Assembly (NCBI GenBank): GCA_030849065.1
Contig: JASAON010001619.1
Location: 41,691 to 105,690 of the forward strand
From: Jaenimonas drosophilae
Lineage: Eukaryota > Euglenozoa > Kinetoplastea > Trypanosomatida > Trypanosomatidae
DNA: 64,000 nt
Direction: 5' to 3'
Shown here: positions 46,379-56,395 of the stretch, in pieces
Layout: each line of letters opens with the position of its first letter
Position numbering within the stretch: the first letter of the stretch is position 1
Made by a program: the position numbers and the translations under genes
Notes under the pieces: model-generated
The model's input: the letters and a program-made list of their open reading frames with translations, nothing else
Databases searched by the model: none
Told to the model about the DNA's origin: nothing

Positions 46379-47078
46379 TGCCTGCCACCTTGACGTTGTG
46401 GTGAAAAGGTGTGTGTTTGGGCTGCCAACTTGTGCGGAAACACGACGATGGCGGTGTGTTGTTGATGCCTCGTGAGCAAATCACCACGCTCCCTCCACAT
46501 TTAGAACTCCCACATGTTCCTCCGCGTACGTGTGCTCGACGATGCTTGCCAATACATACCTGCAAATTATCTTCTTTCATGTCTCTCTAATTTGTGCATT
46601 AGCAGAGCGGTTGCTTGAGCTCATTGACGGCGGTGAATCCCTAATCAAGCTCGTCACTCCTACTTCTTCAGCACGCATTATCACCGTTATTGCGTGAGCA
46701 GGGAAACTCAGCACCTTCGCACCACTCACTGGCCACTGGTGCGCTATACCAGACGAAGGACGATTATATCTTTGCCTAGCTCACCAACTCACCAACAAAT
46801 TCATCAATAGCAATATCTTGCGTGTGTGTGCGCGCGTGTTGTTGTTGCCCAGACTCCCATAACGGACGTAGAAACCACCATCAAGTAGACGTGTGTCTCA
46901 CATAGCCTGTTGCCGCTATACCGTGTGCTCCACCAACTGTAAGTTGTTGCTTCATTCTCATTGTTGTTGCGTGTTGCTGGTATTTTATATCAGAACAGCG
47001 TCGTCAAGAGAAGAAGCATCCGCGGCGATTTCTGTGGTTCCTTTTTTTCTTTCGTGTGTGCATGGAGACTGAGTAGAA
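46379..47078 (+). other. Intergenic region with a possible 51-codon ORF
   Basis: 700 bases. A small frame at 46542-46697 encodes about 51 residues including a helix-like AERLLELIDGGESLIKL, but a T/C tract and AG (46570-46603) run through it, so it is probably leader or UTR sequence. A T-rich tract at 47040-47053 precedes the kinesin start. Confidence 0.35.
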
Positions 47079-50000
47079 ATGAAGAGCAACAAGAAAAATG
47101 CGGATAACGTCCGCGTGTGCTGCCGTATTCGGCCACTCTCCCGCATGGAGGCCCGCTCACCCCAGCGCACAGATTGCTGTGTTTCCTTGGCCACCGATAA
47201 CCTAGCGGAGGATGATTCCAGGCTTCGTGCAGTGCAGTGCAGCGTCTCCACGAGCGGCGCCGCCAGTGATTCGCACAACTTTTTGTTTTCTCGTGTGTTT
47301 CCGCCACGATCATCGCAGCGCGAGGTGTATCATGAGGTGGCACTCCCCGTTGTGGAGGATGTGATGCTCGGGTACAACGGAACCATCTTTGTGTACGGAC
47401 AGACCGGAAGTGGCAAGACACATACCATGTTTGGGCAAACAAGTGTTGAGGGAGAGTCGAAGCTGCATACGCTGCGGGCAGCATCCATCACCCACATTCC
47501 CGGAAAGGAGGGTGTGTCGCAGGATGCCGCCGTTTCGGAGATGAGCAGCGCAGATCTCAACGATCTCCCGCGAGTACAACTTCCCGCGCTCTTCTTTCCG
47601 TCGGCGGATGATGCGCTCGAGGAAAGCTCAGTGTGGTCACCGCGATCTGGGGCAGCGCTGAATTCCACGCAACGTAGCACAACCTTGGAGCCAGCCATGA
47701 GTGCCTTTCCAGGAAACGCCCTCCGCCGCAGCCGTGTAGGATCCAATGCGGATCAATCACCTCTTCGCTCAATACAACCGCATCCCGCCCCTTTTGAACG
47801 CTCCAACGTACACTCGAGCCCACTTGGGCTTATTCCTGTTTCCTGTGCCACAGATAATATGGAGGCATCTCAGAGTGGAGTTCATGATAGTCGCAGCATG
47901 ACGTGCAGCACCACAGACAACATCACCCCACGTCTGGACTACACCGACGACGGAACCGCCGCGGCACTGATCTTTCAGGATAGCATGAGCACCATGAGCC
48001 GCATCGTGGACGAGGAGGATGTGAGTAGCCGCATGATATCTGCCCGAGATCACTTGGTCTCGCCCTGCGCCGAGGGTCTGCCAGCCAATACCACCTTCTC
48101 CCTCCCAAAACTCCGCACGGAGCCCCTCCTCAGTGGATTGGCCCCTCGTGCCATTCAGGAGATCTTCCGCAACATTGCCAACGCCGACCCATCCTGGGCC
48201 TTTGAGGTGCGCGTCTTCTTCGTGGAGGTGTATATGGAACAGGCACGGGACTTGCTCAGCAGCAGCGCGCAAAAACTGCAGGTGCGCGAGGATGTTCGGA
48301 CCGGCTCCTTCTACGTGGATAAGTGCTCCCAGCCCTATGTGAGCACCGTAGATGAGGTGCTGTCTCTTATGCGGAGTGGCTTGCGTCGGCGGGCCACGGC
48401 TGCCACGACCATGAATGAGGGAAGTAGTCGCAGCCACTGCATTCTGAACCTGACGGTGAAGAGCGTGAATCACTCGCAGCAGGAATCACGTGTGGGGAAG
48501 CTCTTCCTGGTGGACCTGGCAGGAAGTGAGAAGGTGAGCAAGACGCGGTGCGATGGCATGCGGCTGGAGGAGGCGAAGCTCATCAACAAGTCCTTGTCTG
48601 CGCTCGGCACGGTGATCAACTGCCTGACGGAGCGCAGCGCTCACGTTCCCTACCGTGACAGCATCCTCACAAAAATCTTGAAGGACTCACTTGGTGGCAA
48701 TTCCAAGACGTCTCTGATTGTGTGCTGCAGCCCATCCATGTACAACGCCGCGGAAACCTTATCGACTCTGCGCTTTGGTTCTCGTGCCCAGCGCATCCAA
48801 AACCGTGCCGTTGTGAATAAGGAGCTCACCATGGAGGAGCTGCGTCAGATGCTGGAGCTGAGCATTGCCGAGAACGCACGGCTCACCTCCAAGATCATCA
48901 AGCTGGAGGCTTCCACGGGCGTTCTTACTCCGTCCAATGGGGCCGCCGACGGGCCGTTGCGCTCGACCTTCAACACACCAGATACCTTCAGTGATCGTCG
49001 TCCATCGGGGTTGGGGCACACACCGCTTAGCCAGTTTGTTACTCCGCTCCCATCCAGCCGTCGCCAGCATCTCATGGACTACGCCAACGCACCCACTGCA
49101 GGAGCCGGAAACATCAATTACGCTCTGAATGAACGGGCGAGGGAGGTGCTGCAGATGCAGGACCTCCAAGGTGAAATTGGGGCACTCATGGACACGCTCG
49201 CCACCACAGAAGAAACGTTGATGAGCGTGACGGAACAGCGCGACGGCCAACAGCGACTGATCCATTCACTTCAACGGGAGATTCAGGTGTGGGAGGAGGA
49301 GTATGATATCCTTCGGACAAATCTGGCCAAACAACAGGTTATTCTGCAGGAGAGTGTAATGTCAGCCCAACAGAATCGCATGGAGATGGAGGAACTCATT
49401 GATCATTTGGAGAGCCTGCTGGACCCGATCCGCCGGGCGAAGGGGGCCGCTTTATCATCGATGGGTGCCAATCCAACATCATCCAACAACCGCGCTTCGG
49501 GAGCGGCATCGCAAACCCAAGCTGCCGGTGACAAGAAGACTGGCAAGAGCTTAGCAAGAACCTCTGCACCTGCTGCTTCTTCCAAGGCAGGAGGTGTGGC
49601 CGTCAGCACGAGTGGCAGAGGTCCAGTGAGGCGCTCTGGAGAAGTGGTTGCCGCCATGGCCAACGCACCTCTGCTGACTCAATCGGCTAGCATCAGTAAT
49701 TCGGAGCTGGAGGAGTGCTGTAGTTGGAGTATTGATATGCTGTGTGACGATGATACCCCAGCACCGGAACTCGTGGAGCGTCTGCGGGACGCGGAGGCCA
49801 TGTTCCTGCAGCTCCGAAATCTGTACAGTAAACGTGATTTAGAGCTCCAATTGGCAAAGAAGAAGCTGAACATCCGGCAGGAGCGTATTGACTACTTGAA
49901 GCTCGGATTTCAGCGTGAGCTAACCGCCAACATTGAGCTGCGTTCTCTACTGGAGCGTGAGCGTCAGGATCACAGTGGGCTCTGCCGCGGGGCGAGGGAT

Positions 50001-50195
50001 GAGGCAGAGTACTGGCGGAAGAGCTTTGAGGATATCAAGCGGCGTTTCCAGACAGAGCGAGATATTCTTATCCGCACCAACAGTCAACTGAGCTCCTCCC
50101 GCGCGCTATCACAGGAAGCAATTCCAGATCACCACAACATCTACAAGCCCATTGCCGGTGGTCAGGCCTACGTAGCTCCAAAACGAGGGGTCTGA
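47079..50195 (+). CDS. Kinesin with N-terminal motor and large motor insertion
   Basis: A 1038-residue kinesin. The motor begins NVRVCCRIRPLSRME. The P-loop is FVYGQTGSGKTHTMFG (about residues 104-118), switch I NEGSSRSHC (about 446) and switch II VDLAGSEKV (about 476). LNKSLSALG-type LINKSLSALGTVINCL and VPYRDSILTKILKDSLGGNSKT are intact. In ordinary kinesins the P-loop and switch I are ~115 residues apart; here they are ~340 apart, because about 225 Ser/Asp-rich residues are inserted after the P-loop helix. The stalk has coiled coils at about 690-790 and 900-1000, with a Ser/Ala-rich break between. Subfamily is unclear; a kinetoplastid-specific member is likely. Confidence 0.85.
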   Translation: MKSNKKNADNVRVCCRIRPLSRMEARSPQRTDCCVSLATDNLAEDDSRLRAVQCSVSTSGAASDSHNFLFSRVFPPRSSQREVYHEVALPVVEDVMLGYNGTIFVYGQTGSGKTHTMFGQTSVEGESKLHTLRAASITHIPGKEGVSQDAAVSEMSSADLNDLPRVQLPALFFPSADDALEESSVWSPRSGAALNSTQRSTTLEPAMSAFPGNALRRSRVGSNADQSPLRSIQPHPAPFERSNVHSSPLGLIPVSCATDNMEASQSGVHDSRSMTCSTTDNITPRLDYTDDGTAAALIFQDSMSTMSRIVDEEDVSSRMISARDHLVSPCAEGLPANTTFSLPKLRTEPLLSGLAPRAIQEIFRNIANADPSWAFEVRVFFVEVYMEQARDLLSSSAQKLQVREDVRTGSFYVDKCSQPYVSTVDEVLSLMRSGLRRRATAATTMNEGSSRSHCILNLTVKSVNHSQQESRVGKLFLVDLAGSEKVSKTRCDGMRLEEAKLINKSLSALGTVINCLTERSAHVPYRDSILTKILKDSLGGNSKTSLIVCCSPSMYNAAETLSTLRFGSRAQRIQNRAVVNKELTMEELRQMLELSIAENARLTSKIIKLEASTGVLTPSNGAADGPLRSTFNTPDTFSDRRPSGLGHTPLSQFVTPLPSSRRQHLMDYANAPTAGAGNINYALNERAREVLQMQDLQGEIGALMDTLATTEETLMSVTEQRDGQQRLIHSLQREIQVWEEEYDILRTNLAKQQVILQESVMSAQQNRMEMEELIDHLESLLDPIRRAKGAALSSMGANPTSSNNRASGAASQTQAAGDKKTGKSLARTSAPAASSKAGGVAVSTSGRGPVRRSGEVVAAMANAPLLTQSASISNSELEECCSWSIDMLCDDDTPAPELVERLRDAEAMFLQLRNLYSKRDLELQLAKKKLNIRQERIDYLKLGFQRELTANIELRSLLERERQDHSGLCRGARDEAEYWRKSFEDIKRRFQTERDILIRTNSQLSSSRALSQEAIPDHHNIYKPIAGGQAYVAPKRGV

Positions 50196-50694
50196 GGTGG
50201 GAGATTTGGCACAACGTAGCGTTGCAATTGATACAGACGAGTGGCAACGGAGGCGGGCGTTGAAAGTGGCCGGAGTCCGGCACTTTTTGTTTTTTTCTAG
50301 GTGCTCCGTAGTTGAGCATACTGCATCAGCAGTGACTCATTGTGGGACGAAGGTGCACGCGATACTCTGTGTGAGCACTGAGCAAATACCGCCACACGCA
50401 CAGACATGCACATTTCTTTATAACAATAGCGCCACATCTCCACCTCGTCATGCTGATGTGGCCATCTTGTCTGAGTGTGCAGACAAATGGTTCTTCTCTG
50501 CGTGATGATGCCAGGAGGTCTTACCTCGCGTATTCACTTGTGTTGTGATCGATTGCTGGAATGTGTTGATGTGGCTCTCCATATGCTCTCAACCGTGACT
50601 TCGTCCACCCTTCGCGCATTTGATTCTACTCTTCTTCTTCACCAACTTCTTTTTTTTTTTTTGTGTGTGTGTGCGCTTATAGGTCAGCTGATCG
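50196..50694 (+). other. Intergenic region ending in a strong SL acceptor
   Basis: About 500 bases. Near the end a T14 run and TG repeats (50648-50672) are followed by AG 50681-50682, the probable SL acceptor for the Rrp5 gene. No gene is seen. Confidence 0.5.
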
Positions 50695-52596
50695 ATGTCC
50701 TTCATTCGCGAGTACCGCGTGCATCACAGCTCCGCTGATGGTGTGTTGCTCCAACTTCCTGGAAGCAACGGCTTTGGTCGCCTAACCAAGGACAGCTTGG
50801 GCAATGACTTTCTTGCGTCAGAGCTCTTGAAGCAGTTCTCCAGCCGCGACCACGCTCCGGCTATCCTCACCCGTCGCCGCGATGCACAGGGATATCTTCT
50901 CCTCTCCCTCCACATCAAGGACGCGTGGAGTGGTATTCACGGCTACCCGCGCCAGGTGCGTGAGCTCCTCACAACCCTTGTACGCAAGAACATACTTGCT
51001 GGCCTAGGCACCACAACGGTTGGCCGTGTGGTAAAGTCATCGGAGAAGGGAACAGTGCTTTCCATCGCACCCAACCGTATGGCGGTGGCTGCGTGCGAAT
51101 CAATCCCACACAGCTCCGCCGATGGTTCATCTGCACAGATTGAGGTACGTGTCCTGCACGTGGATTTGGAGGCCCACGTCCTCAACGTCACCACACAGGA
51201 GGACGTGATTGAGCGTACGCCCATGGATACGTTGGTGTGTGCGGCTGCCCTCGAAACGATTGCGCCACAGTCCACGGTGGAGGCTAAGGTGCTTCTGTCC
51301 ACGACCGATGACGGCTGTGCTGTGGTTGAGATTGCCGTGACGGTGCCCTCTACGGGCGTGCCGTGCAGTGTGCTGGGCTACTACATCTACAACTGGACGA
51401 GTGCCAAGACCAAGGAGGTGGTGAAGCCGCCAGTGGTGGGCTCAACTCTCAAGTTGGTGGTGGAGTTCTGCCCCAACTTCTCAGAGTTGCGAGAAAGCGC
51501 ACCATTTGTGATTCTCTCCGATCGTAAGACTTTTTCGGGTCTTCCAGTGGTGCGTAGCATGCCAGACGCGGATGGATTGAAGCGCTCACGCGGGCTGCTT
51601 GGGCTGCTGCCGTGGAGATCTTCCGCGTCGGGGGAGGCTAGTGATAGCGAGGAGGATGATGAAGGCGGAGAAGCAAGCCCAGACACCTCCACACGTCTGC
51701 GAAAACGCAAGTTGGAAGAGGCAATCGACTCCTATGAACGCAACATGGCTGATGCTGTTCCCACAACACCGGAAGAGTTCCAGCGACTTCTTCTAGGCAC
51801 CCCAAAGAGCAGCTTTCTCTGGACGCAGTACATGGCCTATCATGTTGGCCTGCAGCAGTATGAAGATGCCCGCCAGGTGGCGGAGAAGGCGCTTCAGACA
51901 ATTGGCGATTCGGACTCACGTGAGCAGCTTAATGTGTGGGTGACTTACCTCAACATTGAAAATCTATATGGAACAACGGAATCTCTCACCTCCGTCTTCA
52001 AGCGAGCCCTCGCCCGGCAGCTCAATGGGTTGGCCCTGCATCAAAAGCTGGCCGACATCTTTGAAGCATCACGCAAGACGGAGCAACTTCTTGCGCTGTG
52101 CCGCAGCATGACTTCCAAGTTCCGCACCTCCCGTGCTGTCTGGGAGCGCCTTGGTGTAGTGCTGGTTAACTTGGATAAGCGCGACCAGCTCAAGCGCGTG
52201 ATCAAGGAGCTCGGAGATGCCCTGAAGAGGGAGGAGGCGGCGATGGCCGTTGCCCACATTGCGATTCACGAATACAAAAATGGTAGCGTGGAGAACGGGC
52301 GTGCGCTGTTTGAGGGTCTTCTGGCCAAGACACCCAAGAAGTCTGATATCTGGTCGCAGTACATTGATCAAGAGCAGAGCCTTCTTAACCGCAAGGCGGA
52401 GCAAGCCTCTGTGACCCACGTACGCTCTGCGATGGAGCGTGCAGAAACCATGAACTTCAATGCAAAGGTGATGCAGCAGTTCCTCACCCGCCACCTTGCC
52501 TTTGAGAAGGTGTATGGATCACCAGCTGACCTTGAGAAGGTGAAGGAACGTGCTCGGCAGTACGTGGAGTCCAAGATTAAGTCTGTGACGGCGTAA
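50695..52596 (+). CDS. RRP5: Short Rrp5/PDCD11-type ribosome assembly factor
   Basis: A 633-residue protein. The C-terminal half (about residues 355-630) is a HAT-repeat array matching Rrp5: EEFQRLLLGTPKSSFLWTQYMAYH, ARQVAEKALQTI, LNVWVTYLNIENLYG, SLTSVFKRAL, LADIFEAS and SDIWSQYIDQE. The N-terminal half has weak S1-like beta modules, for example around VGRVVKSSEKGTVLSI to IEVRVLHVDLEAHVLNV. An acidic spacer (SDSEEDDEGGE) lies near 320. Yeast and human Rrp5 have ~1700-1900 residues with a dozen S1 domains, so this version lacks most of the RNA-binding part. Rrp5 acts in both 18S and 5.8S/25S maturation. The start follows AG 50682 by 12 bases. Confidence 0.82.
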   Translation: MSFIREYRVHHSSADGVLLQLPGSNGFGRLTKDSLGNDFLASELLKQFSSRDHAPAILTRRRDAQGYLLLSLHIKDAWSGIHGYPRQVRELLTTLVRKNILAGLGTTTVGRVVKSSEKGTVLSIAPNRMAVAACESIPHSSADGSSAQIEVRVLHVDLEAHVLNVTTQEDVIERTPMDTLVCAAALETIAPQSTVEAKVLLSTTDDGCAVVEIAVTVPSTGVPCSVLGYYIYNWTSAKTKEVVKPPVVGSTLKLVVEFCPNFSELRESAPFVILSDRKTFSGLPVVRSMPDADGLKRSRGLLGLLPWRSSASGEASDSEEDDEGGEASPDTSTRLRKRKLEEAIDSYERNMADAVPTTPEEFQRLLLGTPKSSFLWTQYMAYHVGLQQYEDARQVAEKALQTIGDSDSREQLNVWVTYLNIENLYGTTESLTSVFKRALARQLNGLALHQKLADIFEASRKTEQLLALCRSMTSKFRTSRAVWERLGVVLVNLDKRDQLKRVIKELGDALKREEAAMAVAHIAIHEYKNGSVENGRALFEGLLAKTPKKSDIWSQYIDQEQSLLNRKAEQASVTHVRSAMERAETMNFNAKVMQQFLTRHLAFEKVYGSPADLEKVKERARQYVESKIKSVTA

Positions 52597-53053
52597 AGTT
52601 TTGAGATAATCGTGTAACTGACTTCCATGTGCGTGTGCGCCACGTGCCGTATATATCTATCCATGGTAGGGGGGGGGTATTCGGTTATGGGAGCAAATCC
52701 TATCCACGAACAAGAGTGAATGAGCTTTGGAGGTTAGGCGCATATGATAATTTGCATATTGTGTTCTTCTACGTTGATTGAGTTGTGGTGGTATCTGTGC
52801 GGGTGTCTGAACTGAATGTCCTCTTCCTTTATTCTTTCTATTCATTCCAGGAACGAGGTTGTGTTGGTATTACTCTAACGGTTGCTGTTATTGCTGTTAT
52901 TGCCGTTCTTCCTTAGTTCTAGAAACAGTCGCACTTTTTTGCTGGCTTGGAAATAGAGGGTTTTCGCAGCGCGCTTGACTTGACCTCCGCTTTACGTGTT
53001 GTTCGGGTGTGCTTCCACCAGCTTATCCTCAAAACATCACTCAATTTGCAATC
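52597..53053 (+). other. Intergenic region, no gene seen
   Basis: About 460 bases, with a G9 run at 52669-52677, AT-rich near-palindromic sequence around 52741-52760 and T/C tracts at 52820-52850. AG dinucleotides near 53020 may be the SL acceptor. Confidence 0.4.
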
Positions 53054-54817
53054 ATGGAGCATTTTGAATCCGTTCGGACAATGATTGACCACCTCCGGTC
53101 AGAGGATCCGGAGATGCGGCTCAATAGCATGCGTGGCATTCACGTCATTGCTTCCACGCTTGGCCCCAAACGAACACGCGATGAGCTTCTTCTGTACCTA
53201 GTGGATTTCCTCGATGACAATGATGAGGTACTTCGTGTGTTTGCCAACGCTCTTGGTACGATGCTGAATGAGGTTGGCGGCATGGAGTTCGCCAACTCCC
53301 TCCTGATTCCTCTCGAAACACTCTGTGGGCTGGATGAGGTGACGGTGCGGGATGAGGCAGTAGCCTCCCTACGCCACATTGCGGAGCGCATCTTCAAGGA
53401 GCGCAACCCCAACGCCGTAACTGCACAGGGCGATTTCCTTAGTTTGCTGGATCGTCTGCAGACCGCATCTCCACAGAGCCGCAGCTGTGCTTGCTACCTC
53501 ACTGGAACGGTATACACCACTGGCTCCAAGGAAACGGAGATGCTGAATGCCTTTGAGAAGATGGCCGGGGATGGTGAAATCATGGTGCGGCGTGCAGCTT
53601 GTGTCGCACTGGGGACCACCTTCGCCTCCTTTGTGAAGTCGAAGGATAGCGCACGTCTAACCTCCGCGCTGATGAAGTTCGCCTCGGACTCGAGCGACGG
53701 CATCCGTCTTCAGGCCATGTCCTCAGGCGTGGCCCTCTTGGCTGCCCTACCCAAGACCCTCCACTCCGCCACGCTCCTCAACGCCATTGCGGGGTTGGCT
53801 CGGGATAACTCATGGCGTGTGCGCTACATGAGCGCCGACTGCCTTGGCAAGTTCGCCGCCGCCCTCTCCCCACAAGACGTGGCGAAGCACTGCGTACCTA
53901 TTTTTCTGAGCCTCTGCAAGGATGCAGATGCTGAGATTCGCGCCTCCGCCGTTTTCAATATGGATCAGCTTCTCGCCAACTGCCCCGATACGAAGAGCAA
54001 GCAGGATGTACTGATCGCTGGAAGTGGGCTCTCTGCCGATGACAACTGCTTTGTACGGTCCAGCCTGGCGAGCTCCCTCCTCAAATCTGTCTCTCATGTT
54101 CCATCTGACATGTGGGGTTCGGTGGTGGTTCCTACTTGCACGACCCTGTTGCGTGATGCGGATGCCGATGTGCGGTTGGGTCTTGTTTCCGGCTTCAGCA
54201 GCATGGGGAAGACGACGGAGGCGAAGGAGCTCGCGCCAAAGCTCATTCCCGTGATTGTCAGTCTCGCCGCGGACACCAAGTGGAGGGTGCGAGAGACGGT
54301 GGTGGCGCAGGTTCCCTTTGTTATCACCGCTCTTGGTCGTGGTGGGGAGACGGAGGTGCTGAACCTCTGTGTGGAGCATCTCACCGATCGAGTATCAACC
54401 ATTCGGGATGCGGCCCTCCAGTCGTGCAGCCGGTTGGTGGCGGAGAATGGCTCTGAGTGGGCCACACGAACACTGCTACCGCGAGTGAAGGAGCTTGCGG
54501 CCAATAAGAACTACCTCTATCGAATCTCCCTATGCCACCTGTTGGCTGCCTTGGCTGATGTCAATGAACTAGATCCCCGTGCGTGTCATTCCTCCATCTG
54601 GCCTATTCTACGCCAGCTTGCTGGCGATGCGGTTCCAAACGTGCGCATCAACGTGGCAAAGGCTATTTGGGCTCACCGCCAGGTTGGGAAGCTCTCAGAG
54701 AAGGACACAGAGCCTGTACTGACGCAGCTGCAGCGGGATGCGGATGCAGACGTTCGTGAAGCTGCCACCACTCCCCCACCTCCCAAAACGAGTCAGAGCA
54801 AAGAGGAGAGGAAATAG
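53054..54817 (+). CDS. Protein phosphatase 2A scaffold subunit A (PR65)
   Basis: A 587-residue protein made of HEAT repeats throughout, close to the 589 residues of human PR65-alpha, which has 15 repeats. The start at ATG 53054 is used because the upstream extension begins with GTG. Repeat 1 (MIDHLRSEDPEMRLNSMRGIHVIASTLG) and its successor (LLLYLVDFLDDNDEVLRVFANALG) match PR65 closely. Typical helical pairs (DNSWRVRYMSADCLGKFA; DTKWRVRETVVAQVPFV) continue to the end. The scaffold holds the PP2A catalytic subunit and one of several B subunits. The C-terminal tail after DADVREAATT is short and basic. Confidence 0.92.
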   Translation: MEHFESVRTMIDHLRSEDPEMRLNSMRGIHVIASTLGPKRTRDELLLYLVDFLDDNDEVLRVFANALGTMLNEVGGMEFANSLLIPLETLCGLDEVTVRDEAVASLRHIAERIFKERNPNAVTAQGDFLSLLDRLQTASPQSRSCACYLTGTVYTTGSKETEMLNAFEKMAGDGEIMVRRAACVALGTTFASFVKSKDSARLTSALMKFASDSSDGIRLQAMSSGVALLAALPKTLHSATLLNAIAGLARDNSWRVRYMSADCLGKFAAALSPQDVAKHCVPIFLSLCKDADAEIRASAVFNMDQLLANCPDTKSKQDVLIAGSGLSADDNCFVRSSLASSLLKSVSHVPSDMWGSVVVPTCTTLLRDADADVRLGLVSGFSSMGKTTEAKELAPKLIPVIVSLAADTKWRVRETVVAQVPFVITALGRGGETEVLNLCVEHLTDRVSTIRDAALQSCSRLVAENGSEWATRTLLPRVKELAANKNYLYRISLCHLLAALADVNELDPRACHSSIWPILRQLAGDAVPNVRINVAKAIWAHRQVGKLSEKDTEPVLTQLQRDADADVREAATTPPPPKTSQSKEERK

Positions 54818-55365
54818 AAGTGCGTTTGGTACCCCCGTCACATGCTAATCACGTCCATCACAAAGTCGGGATTTGTCGGGAGTTGGTCGGCCAAGGAACG
54901 GGTTAGTTCCTCCTTTCTTTGTTTGTAATGCTTTTTGTGTGTGTGGCAACACCCATAGATGGAAGGAAGATGCGTGTTGTGGTGGTGTCATGGTACTCCC
55001 CCCAAGAGCAGATACCTCGCCCTGTGCCTGTACCGCGATGTTTCGTTCTATTTTGGAAGGATGCATGGCGTGTCAGGAGGTGCAGGTTTATGCTCTTGAG
55101 GGGTTGTATATGCAGCACCTCCCCATCATCTCCGTCAACCCACTTGAGGAGTGTATCTGGTATTTGCTGCGGGCTGCCGTGGGTATCCAAATGTCTGTGT
55201 ATTCTGGCAGCGTTTGCTTCTTGCCTCCACCACTTGTGTATGCTCCCTTTGTTTTCCCTACAATTGCGTTTTATTTGTAGGATTGCTGGTCTACCGTCGA
55301 GCGCAACAGCTGCCGAGGTAGGCCCCACTCGACATCATTCTAGGAACACAGTCTTTCGTCTGGAA
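54818..55365 (+). other. Intergenic region, no gene seen
   Basis: About 550 bases. Although an open frame from 54919 runs in phase into the next gene, its translation is Cys/Leu-rich and UTR-like. Several AG acceptors follow T/C-rich sequence (55279-55280 and 55342-55343), so the gene is started at 55366. Confidence 0.45.
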
Positions 55366-56118
55366 ATGCTGAGACGTACGTTTCGTGCCTTGGGCCGTCC
55401 AAAGGGCCCACCAGGCCAGCGACCAGGGCGTGAGTACCGACTTGTGGTTCCCTACCGCAGTGAAATCACGATGATTCGTCAGTGCGGCACAAAGCAGTTT
55501 AACGCTAATATTCGTGAGCTCTTCAAGAAGCCCCTGGAGCAGAACAACATCAAGGCAATTCCCCGAGATTTGGGTGAGCTCCCCAGAAACTTCGTCGTGA
55601 GGGTGCTTTTTGCCCACCAGCCAATTCGTTTGGTTGATTTGTGGGATGTTTGCAAGCAGCGTGAGGACGTCCCGCTTGACTCGGCGAAGCACCTGCGCTT
55701 GGTTCTGAAGATCGCCAAGCTTCAGAAGTGGGTCTACGCAGAGAAGAATCAAACCGACAACTTCTACTACTACTACATTGACCGATCCAGAGTCCATGAA
55801 GTTCAGCGAATGGTTCGGGAAGATGAAGTACGCCGCCGTCGTGAGGAATCAGAGACAGCCGCTGCAGCAGAGCAAGAGTCTGAGGAGAAGGAGTCTCTCG
55901 CACGAGATGCTCTTGACGTTAGTATCGCTGCGATGCAGCAAAAGCTGATATCCAATCTGGTGGCACTTCGGAGCTATGAGCCAGAGTTTGTTGATAACCA
56001 CCCGTGCGTAACACCTTCTGGTGCGGTTAACTGTGCTTGGTACCGCGCGGATGCGAGCCCCTCCAGCCATGCGGACGATGAGCATCCCCTGTCAGATTCA
56101 GCAAAAGAGGTGGCGTGA
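55366..56118 (+). CDS. Conserved-looking, probably mitochondrial protein (unknown)
   Basis: A 250-residue protein. The N terminus MLRRTFRALGRPKG is a good mitochondrial presequence. The middle (about residues 25-150) is compact and rich in aromatic and basic residues: LVVPYRSEITMIRQCG, FNANIRELFKKPLEQNNI, NFVVRVLFAHQPIRLVDLWDVC and LKIAKLQKWVYAEKN with YYYYIDRS. The helix-helix-wing look of the PIRLVDLWDVC to YYYYID part suggests a small winged-helix module. The C terminus is charged and low in complexity. It could belong to the mitoribosome or RNA-processing machinery, but I recognise no family. Confidence 0.65.
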   Translation: MLRRTFRALGRPKGPPGQRPGREYRLVVPYRSEITMIRQCGTKQFNANIRELFKKPLEQNNIKAIPRDLGELPRNFVVRVLFAHQPIRLVDLWDVCKQREDVPLDSAKHLRLVLKIAKLQKWVYAEKNQTDNFYYYYIDRSRVHEVQRMVREDEVRRRREESETAAAAEQESEEKESLARDALDVSIAAMQQKLISNLVALRSYEPEFVDNHPCVTPSGAVNCAWYRADASPSSHADDEHPLSDSAKEVA

Positions 56119-56395
56119 GTGATGCTCGTGGCACAGTGCAATCGGTGTGGCTCACAGTTGTGTAGGGCATGCCATTAATCAAAGGATACTGCGAGCTCTG
56201 TGTGGGAGGTGCGTGATTCAGTGAAACTGACCTCCTCTAGATCTATTGTGCGGTTCTTCCTACCATTTGTTTGCAATGTAGCTCATTAGACGCTTGCCAC
56301 ACATCAATACTCTCACCAGGAAGCGCGTGTCCCTGGTGTTTGCTATCGTAATCCATTATTGAAGGATTCATCAATCACTATTCTATCATATCCAC
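56119..56395 (+). other. Intergenic region
   Basis: About 280 bases with a T/C stretch at 56225-56270 followed by AG dinucleotides. No other element is seen. Confidence 0.35.

Noticed and set aside
54919..55365. N-terminal extension of 149 codons in phase with the gene at 55366
   Set aside because: Its translation is Cys/Leu-rich and unlike a protein domain. Several AG acceptors lie within it, and the downstream start gives a typical mitochondrial presequence.
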